DNA from: JAICIG01 sp035532215
Lineage (GTDB): Bacteria > Planctomycetota > Planctomycetia > Pirellulales > JAICIG01
Reading direction: 5' to 3'
Assembly: GCA_035532215.1 (NCBI GenBank)
Contig: DATKRK010000255.1
Span: 1 to 9,092 of the forward strand
DNA: 9,092 nt
A program made the translations under genes and the position numbers. Below the pieces are notes generated by a model that saw only the letters and a program-made list of their open reading frames with translations, had not been told where the DNA came from and did no database searches. The first letter of the stretch is position 1; each line of letters begins with the position of its first letter. This document shows positions 5,567-9,092 of the stretch, in pieces.

Positions 5567-7169
5567 CGCACGTCCTGGGCTCGAATCCTCGCAAAGCAGT
5601 GCAATTCGGATGCCCGAAGCCGGCCGGCGGAACGCGAGCGCGCCGGCCTCGCGGCCGATCGAATCGGGCAGTGCGGTTCGGCTCGTTTGGTGCGAGCCTG
5701 CACGCTGCCAATCGCGCAATCCAATGCGTCGTCCTCGCTCGCAAAGCGTTCAACGGCTCTCTCCCGCGATTTCCAATCCCAGGATGGAGACGTCGTCTTT
5801 GGGGCCGCCGGGAACGCACCAGTCGCAGACGGCCTCGAACAAGCGCTCGACGCTCGCTGCCAGGCTTTCCAGGCCGCTTGCCGACAAGAAAGACCTCGAG
5901 CATCCGTTCATCGGAGAACAGGTCGCGGTTGGCGTTCATCGCTTCGGGCACGCCGTCCGAATAAAAGTACAGGCGATCTCCGGTCTGCAAGGCGATCGCC
6001 TGCTCCTCGTAATCGGCGTCGTCGACGAGGCCGATGGCGAAGCCGACGCCGGGCAGATTTCGCGGGCGCGCGCCGCGGGGAACGTGGATGAGCGGCGGGT
6101 GTCCGGCGACGACGTAGCGGAGTTCTTTCGTCTCGACGTCCAAGTGGCCGTAGGCCATCGTGAAATACAGGCCGTCTTGCGAGTCCATGGGAAAGCGCCG
6201 ATTCAGCTCGCGGGCGACGTCGGCCGGCGGAGTGATTTCGAGCGACGACGTTTCCGTGGCGCGCCGCACCAGCAGCGACGAGGCCGACGCGTGGCCCGTC
6301 AGCAGGCGCCCGATGGCGACCGCCAGCAGCGCCGAAGCGGCGCCGTGACCGCTGACGTCGACGACGTACATCGCGATGTGCCGTTCGTCGAGCGGAAAAA
6401 AGTTGAGAAAGTCGCCCGCCAATTCTTCGCAGGGAGTGTATTTCCAGGCGAACTGCGCGGCCGGGAAATCGAGCCCGCCGGTCGGGAGCAGCGATTGTTG
6501 CACTCGCGCGGCCGCTTGCAGGTCGTGACTCATTCGCTGGTTCGCCGAGTCGAGCTGCTCGTTGAGCGACTCGAGTTGCGTATTCCACAACTGCAACTTC
6601 TTCTTGGCCAGAATGAGTTGCTCGTTGAGGCGGTGCAGCTCCCGATTTTGTTCTACGGCGTTCTCGAACGTCGAAATCAGCAGGTTCAGCACCTGCCGCC
6701 GGCCCGCCTTGACGCGGTAGGTCTGTCCGGCCAAGGTGACGGGCAATTCGCCGACCGTTCCGGCCTCTTCCTCGGCCGGCGGGACGGTCAGCAGCGACTC
6801 GACGCGTGCCAGCAGGTAGTTCGGGTCGTAAGGCTTGGTGACATAGTTGTCGGCGCCGGCGTCGAGCCCTTGGATGATGTCTACCGCCTCCGACAGCGTC
6901 GACAACAGCACCACCGGTACGTCGCAGAGGGCCGGATCCTGCTTGACCGCGCGGCAGAATTCGTAGCCGTTCATCCGCGGCATATCGATATCCGAGATGA
7001 TCACGTTCGGCTTCTGCTTGCGAGCCAATTCGATCGCCTCGGCCCCGTCGCAGGCGACCTGCACGGCATAGCCCGCCTGCGCGAGGCTCCGCTCGAGGAT
7101 CTTGGCCTGAATCCGGCTGTCTTCGGCGATCAGGGCGACGAGACCCTTGGCGGATTGCGGTTCAGTCAT
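5490..7169 (-). CDS. Response regulator with SpoIIE/RsbU-type phosphatase output, frameshifted near the C-terminus
   Basis: An N-terminal receiver domain (residues 1-128) has acidic D17, phospho-acceptor D60 in ISDIDMPRMNG, and K112 in TKPYD. A helical, heptad-like linker (about 172-228) leads to a PP2C/SpoIIE domain with AGDF (D253), VVDVSGHG (D271), AGHPPL and YFYSDGV (D405). Such proteins dephosphorylate STAS antagonists when the receiver is phosphorylated. After residue 427 similarity stops: the rest of this frame, to 5490, is arginine-rich and runs into the next gene. The expected ending, with PKDDVSIL, lies in the next frame at 5750-5884. Removing one base near 5884-5891 would give a normal 472-residue protein. 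As read, the last metal-binding Asp pair is lost. The start at 7169 has GAGGGTG seven bases upstream. It is the first gene of the four-gene operon. A sequencing error is possible. Confidence 0.87.
   Translation of the reverse strand: MTEPQSAKGLVALIAEDSRIQAKILERSLAQAGYAVQVACDGAEAIELARKQKPNVIISDIDMPRMNGYEFCRAVKQDPALCDVPVVLLSTLSEAVDIIQGLDAGADNYVTKPYDPNYLLARVESLLTVPPAEEEAGTVGELPVTLAGQTYRVKAGRRQVLNLLISTFENAVEQNRELHRLNEQLILAKKKLQLWNTQLESLNEQLDSANQRMSHDLQAAARVQQSLLPTGGLDFPAAQFAWKYTPCEELAGDFLNFFPLDERHIAMYVVDVSGHGAASALLAVAIGRLLTGHASASSLLVRRATETSSLEITPPADVARELNRRFPMDSQDGLYFTMAYGHLDVETKELRYVVAGHPPLIHVPRGARPRNLPGVGFAIGLVDDADYEEQAIALQTGDRLYFYSDGVPEAMNANRDLFSDERMLEVFLVGKRPGKPGSERRALVRGRLRLVRSRRPQRRRLHPGIGNRGREPLNALRARTTHWIARLAACRLAPNEPNRTARFDRPRGRRARVPPAGFGHPNCTALRGFEPRTCDGFDVAKMPHAAGEAYYLSRESTRA
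5750..5884 (-). pseudogene. Out-of-frame C-terminal end of the response-regulator phosphatase
   Basis: This 44-codon stretch, ending in TGA at 5750-5752, reads SASGLESLAASVERLFEAVC and then DWCVPGGPKDDVSILGLEI. The latter is the typical end of a SpoIIE/RsbU phosphatase, with the metal-binding DD. It is one base out of phase with the upstream coding frame. It has no start of its own and would be made only if the frameshift is an error or is bypassed. Confidence 0.8.
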
Positions 7170-7210
7170 GAGTCACCCTCGTCGCTCCCAATAGGCCCTT
7201 ACGTTCTTGC

Positions 7211-7266
7211 CGTAGAAGCGGCATCCCTGCCGCTTTCGAGGCATGCGGCAGGATGCCGCATCTACG
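7211..7266. repeat. Large hairpin repeat, about 22-bp stem
   Basis: The left arm (7211-7233, starting CGTAGAAGCGGCATCC) is complementary to the right arm (7245-7266) with one mismatch and one bulged C, around an 11-base loop. It begins 42 bases upstream of the response-regulator start, on the 5' side of the operon. It looks like a dispersed palindromic element (REP or MITE-like remnant). A role in 5' mRNA structure or as a barrier to divergent transcription is possible but only inferred. Confidence 0.7.
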
Positions 7267-7522
7267 TTTTCGCACCCGGATGTCAATCGCGACGACGCCG
7301 GGCGGTCAAAACGTGCAGATCGTCCGATCCAGCCCGAAAAGCGGCGCCGAATCCCACGCTCATCGAGAATATGGCGTGCTGGGGACCGCGGACGCCGTTC
7401 GCCAAAAAGGCAATCCGCGGGTAGCTCTTGGCCTGGCGACCAGTTGCCAAAACAAACGATGGCCCCGGCGCCCTCTCGATCGCGGGTTATCTCGCTGACT
7501 TCCCTTGGCGCCGGCTTCTTGC

Positions 7523-7528
7523 TAAAAT
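7523..7528 (+). promoter_or_regulatory. Weak -10 candidate upstream of the tRNA-Leu gene
   Basis: TAAAAT occurs about 80 bases before the tRNA gene, in the context GCTAAAATGC, much like the element ahead of the rhodanese gene. The best -35 at 17 bases (TTCCCT) is poor. Support is limited to the hexamer and its position. Confidence 0.25.
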
Positions 7529-7607
7529 GCTGACCTCAGGCGATTCGGTTCGCAAAACAGCGTATTTCTCGAAGCTGCGTTGCGAAATCGGCGTCGCCCG
7601 AGCACCA

Positions 7608-7691
7608 GCCGAAGTGGCGGAATTGGCAGACGCGCAAGATTCAGGTTCTTGTGCCCGCAAGGGCGTGCAGGTTCAACTCCTGTCTTCGGCA
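7608..7691 (+). tRNA. tRNA-Leu (anticodon CAG)
   Basis: This 84-base gene folds as a class II tRNA. The acceptor arms GCCGAAG and CTTCGGC pair fully, with discriminator A at 7691. The anticodon stem CAAGA/TCTTG encloses the loop TTCAGGT, giving anticodon CAG, which reads leucine codon CUG. A long variable arm (TGCCCGCAAGGGCG) and the T-arm GCAGG-TTCAACT-CCTGT complete it. The long variable arm, discriminator A and anticodon together identify leucine. The 3' CCA is not encoded (TTA follows), so a CCA-adding enzyme such as the one at 168-1466 is needed. Confidence 0.97.
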
Positions 7692-7701
7692 TTAGGCGGC
7701 G

Positions 7702-7738
7702 AAAGGGTTTGCGTCCAACCGGCGTAAGCCCTTTTTTT
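7702..7738 (+). terminator. Rho-independent terminator after tRNA-Leu
   Basis: AAAGGGTTTGCG (7702-7713) pairs with CGTAAGCCCTTT (7723-7734) over 12 bp including two G-T wobbles, with a nine-base loop. It is followed by an uninterrupted run of T (7732-7738). It starts 11 bases after the mature tRNA end, as expected for a single-gene tRNA transcript. Confidence 0.88.
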
Positions 7739-7870
7739 GTTGCGTAGCAGGCCGCTTTTATGCTCGTTGAGCGAAGTTGCTTCCACGTCGCCCCGCGTTT
7801 CTTGCATCCGGCGGATCGACGGTGCTAGGTTGGCGTTGTTCGTCTCGCTGACCCAATTGGTATTTTAGCC

Positions 7871-8521
7871 ATGCTCATTGGCCTACGCCGAATGCCGCGG
7901 TTTCAATTTACGTTGCGAAGCTTGTTGCTCGCCGCGGCTGTATTCGCGGCGCCGCTTGGCTGGCTCAGCACATTGATCAAAACGGCCAAGGCGCAGCAGA
8001 GAGTTGTTGCGATGGTTGAAAGGCTTGGCGGAACGGTCGGTTACGATAACGAATTTGACGAATCGGGCCACTGGCTTGACGAACCGCGGGATCCGCAACA
8101 GGGGTTTCGTGAAGCAGTTGGCCGCGACTATTTCGATCGGCTGATCTACATAGACTTGAGTGACTCAGCGACTCGTGACGCCGAGTTGCAATGCCTCGAT
8201 GGGGTCGCTCATCTGCAAGTACTCGTGCTCGGGATGACGGAGATTTCCGATAAGGGGCTAAAAGAACTGAGCGAATTGAGTGAACTCCGCGAGCTGTATC
8301 TGCTTGCGGACAAGGTGACAGGGGCAGGGTTGGAGCATCTCGCCAGACTTCATAATCTCCGCGTTCTCGATCTACGGGAGACGCAAGTGAGAGATGAGGA
8401 CCTCATCCGCCTCGCCGCTCTCACAGAGTTGCGGGTTTTAAAACTGACGGCCGCCAAAATCACCGATGAGGGCATCGCAAAACTGCACGCTGCGTTGCCG
8501 GATTGTCAGATCGTTCGCTAA
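7871..8521 (+). CDS. Membrane-anchored leucine-rich-repeat protein of planctomycete type
   Basis: The 216-residue protein starts with a short basic segment and the motif RFQFTLRSLLLAAAVFAAPLGWL (about residues 10-32), a hydrophobic helix likely to act as an uncleaved anchor or signal. The region with LGGTVGYD (38-45) follows. The C-terminal half has about four leucine-rich repeats of the pattern LxxLxxLxxLxLxxTxIxDxGL, for example LRVLDLRETQVRDEDLIRLA, and ends with a LHAALPDCQI cap. Such repeats form binding surfaces; no catalytic motif or ligand can be assigned. The ATG at 7871 gives the longest frame, and an ATG at 7892 just before RFQFTL is an equally good start; neither has a clear Shine-Dalgarno. 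Its downstream neighbour is a paralogue with the same N-terminal design. Confidence 0.82.
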   Translation: MLIGLRRMPRFQFTLRSLLLAAAVFAAPLGWLSTLIKTAKAQQRVVAMVERLGGTVGYDNEFDESGHWLDEPRDPQQGFREAVGRDYFDRLIYIDLSDSATRDAELQCLDGVAHLQVLVLGMTEISDKGLKELSELSELRELYLLADKVTGAGLEHLARLHNLRVLDLRETQVRDEDLIRLAALTELRVLKLTAAKITDEGIAKLHAALPDCQIVR

Positions 8522-8584
8522 TTAACGGACGGCTGCAAATCGCTAGGGCGGTTTTACCCCCTCCCCCGACAATAGGGCTGATCT

Positions 8585-9040
8585 ATGGCAACTCGTCGCC
8601 GCTGGCTGCAGTTCAGCTTGCGAACCTTTCTCGTACTGCTCACGGCGCTGGCAGTCTGGTTAGGCGTGGCGTCGCATCGAATGCGCGAGCAACGCGAAGC
8701 GGTGAAGGCGATCGAAACGTTGGGCGGTACGGTTGCCTACGATTGGCAGTATGAACGCCTGACGGATGAAGTCGTCTTCGATCGCCTGCCGGGCAAACAT
8801 CCTGGCGCGCCGGCTTGGCTGCGGCGACTAGTCGGCGACGACTTCTTTCAGGAGGTCGTCGGGGTCGCTTTCTTTCGAGCGCCGTCCGGAAAAAGCGAGT
8901 TTCAGGACGAGGAGATTCGGCGATGGATCCCGCACCTGCAGAAGTTTCCCAAATTGCGGGTGTTGTTAATCGACGGCTCGTGCTCGGACGAGGCCATGAA
9001 CGAATTGACCAAAGCCCTGCCGGGTTGTAACTTCATTTAA
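8585..9040 (+). CDS. Short membrane-anchored paralogue of the leucine-rich-repeat protein
   Basis: The 151-residue protein resembles its upstream neighbour at both ends. The N-terminal part has LQFSLRTFLVLLTALAVWLG (about residues 8-27), a probable membrane helix, then LGGTVAYDW. The C-terminus has LRVLLIDGSCSDEAMNELTK and a final ALPGCNFI, matching the neighbour's ALPDCQIVR cap. The middle differs, and only about one recognisable leucine-rich repeat remains, so it is either a shortened copy or a separate small family. Function is unknown. AGGG lies about eight bases before the ATG and supports the start. The 63-base gap to the upstream gene, in the same direction, allows co-transcription. 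Confidence 0.75.
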   Translation: MATRRRWLQFSLRTFLVLLTALAVWLGVASHRMREQREAVKAIETLGGTVAYDWQYERLTDEVVFDRLPGKHPGAPAWLRRLVGDDFFQEVVGVAFFRAPSGKSEFQDEEIRRWIPHLQKFPKLRVLLIDGSCSDEAMNELTKALPGCNFI

Positions 9041-9092
9041 TCTCGCCGACGCCGAGTGCCGCCGATCAAAGTTCGCGCCGGCAATTCGCGGA

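Larger units (their letters stand above)
7170..7607. other. Intergenic spacer with one hairpin repeat, otherwise featureless
   Basis: This 438-base gap separates the minus-strand operon from the plus-strand tRNA gene. It holds a hairpin repeat (7211-7266) and a weak -10 candidate (7523-7528). Open frames across 7243-7533 show no recognisable protein motif, and I see no convincing gene. The promoter of the operon must lie here or within the repeat, but I could not pick out clear hexamers. Confidence 0.5.

Noticed and set aside
5570..5592. T-arm-like sequence GGGCTCGAATCCTC near the second phosphatase gene
   Set aside because: No acceptor, D or anticodon arm can be built around it, and the T-stem itself pairs poorly.
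5880..5893. Programmed ribosomal frameshifting in the response-regulator gene
   Set aside because: There is no slippery heptamer, no in-frame stop to cause pausing and no clear internal Shine-Dalgarno, so mutation or read error is simpler.
4685..7424. Long plus-strand open frames of 468 and 645 codons
   Set aside because: They lie opposite the two phosphatase genes and have no recognisable motif.
7428..7727. A 99-residue open frame on the plus strand
   Set aside because: It reads straight through the tRNA-Leu gene; the AEVAELADAQDSGSCARKGVQVQLL segment is the well-known false translation of such a tRNA.
1..9092. CRISPR array or complete insertion sequence
   Set aside because: No regularly spaced direct repeats with unique spacers, and no transposase or integrase motif on either strand.

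Overview
The window looks like part of a chromosome from a planctomycete, probably a Pirellulales-like bacterium. I infer this from three things. The DNA is GC-rich, and intergenic spaces hold small palindromic repeats. At the right end two adjacent genes begin with the N-terminal helix motif QF(T/S)LR(S/T)(L/F)L, followed by leucine-rich-repeat-like sequence, a style very common in planctomycete genomes. The assignment is by recognition only; no search was run.

Layout. Positions 1-167 hold two related hairpin repeats downstream of a minus-strand CCA-adding tRNA nucleotidyltransferase (168-1466). A divergent promoter region (1467-1663), with a long inverted repeat and a 12-bp tandem repeat, separates it from a plus-strand single-domain rhodanese (1664-2002). 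A GC-rich cluster of two direct and two inverted repeat units (2034-2154) fills the space before the convergent end of the next operon. From 7169 down to 2190, four minus-strand genes form a compact operon: a response regulator with a SpoIIE/RsbU-type phosphatase domain, a second SpoIIE-like domain fused to an RsbW-like HATPase, a STAS anti-sigma-factor antagonist, and a glycogen phosphorylase. Beyond a spacer with a near-perfect 22-bp hairpin come a tRNA-Leu(CAG) with its own terminator (7608-7738) and two tandem membrane-anchored paralogues (7871-8521 and 8585-9040).

How the genes fit together. The operon reads as a partner-switching module: a receiver-controlled phosphatase would dephosphorylate the STAS protein, and an RsbW-like kinase domain would rephosphorylate it, all co-transcribed with a glycogen-degrading enzyme. 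No sigma factor is visible in the window. The CCA-adding enzyme is consistent with the tRNA-Leu here, whose gene lacks an encoded CCA.

The most striking point is that three of the four operon genes look damaged or altered. The glycogen phosphorylase lacks about 250 internal residues, including the PLP-lysine region, yet stays in frame on both sides of the gap. The response-regulator phosphatase has a one-base frameshift just before its last metal-binding motif. The second phosphatase domain has lost two of the usual metal-binding aspartate positions. Only the STAS protein looks intact. Either this is a decaying or repurposed module, or some of the lesions are assembly errors; raw reads would decide.
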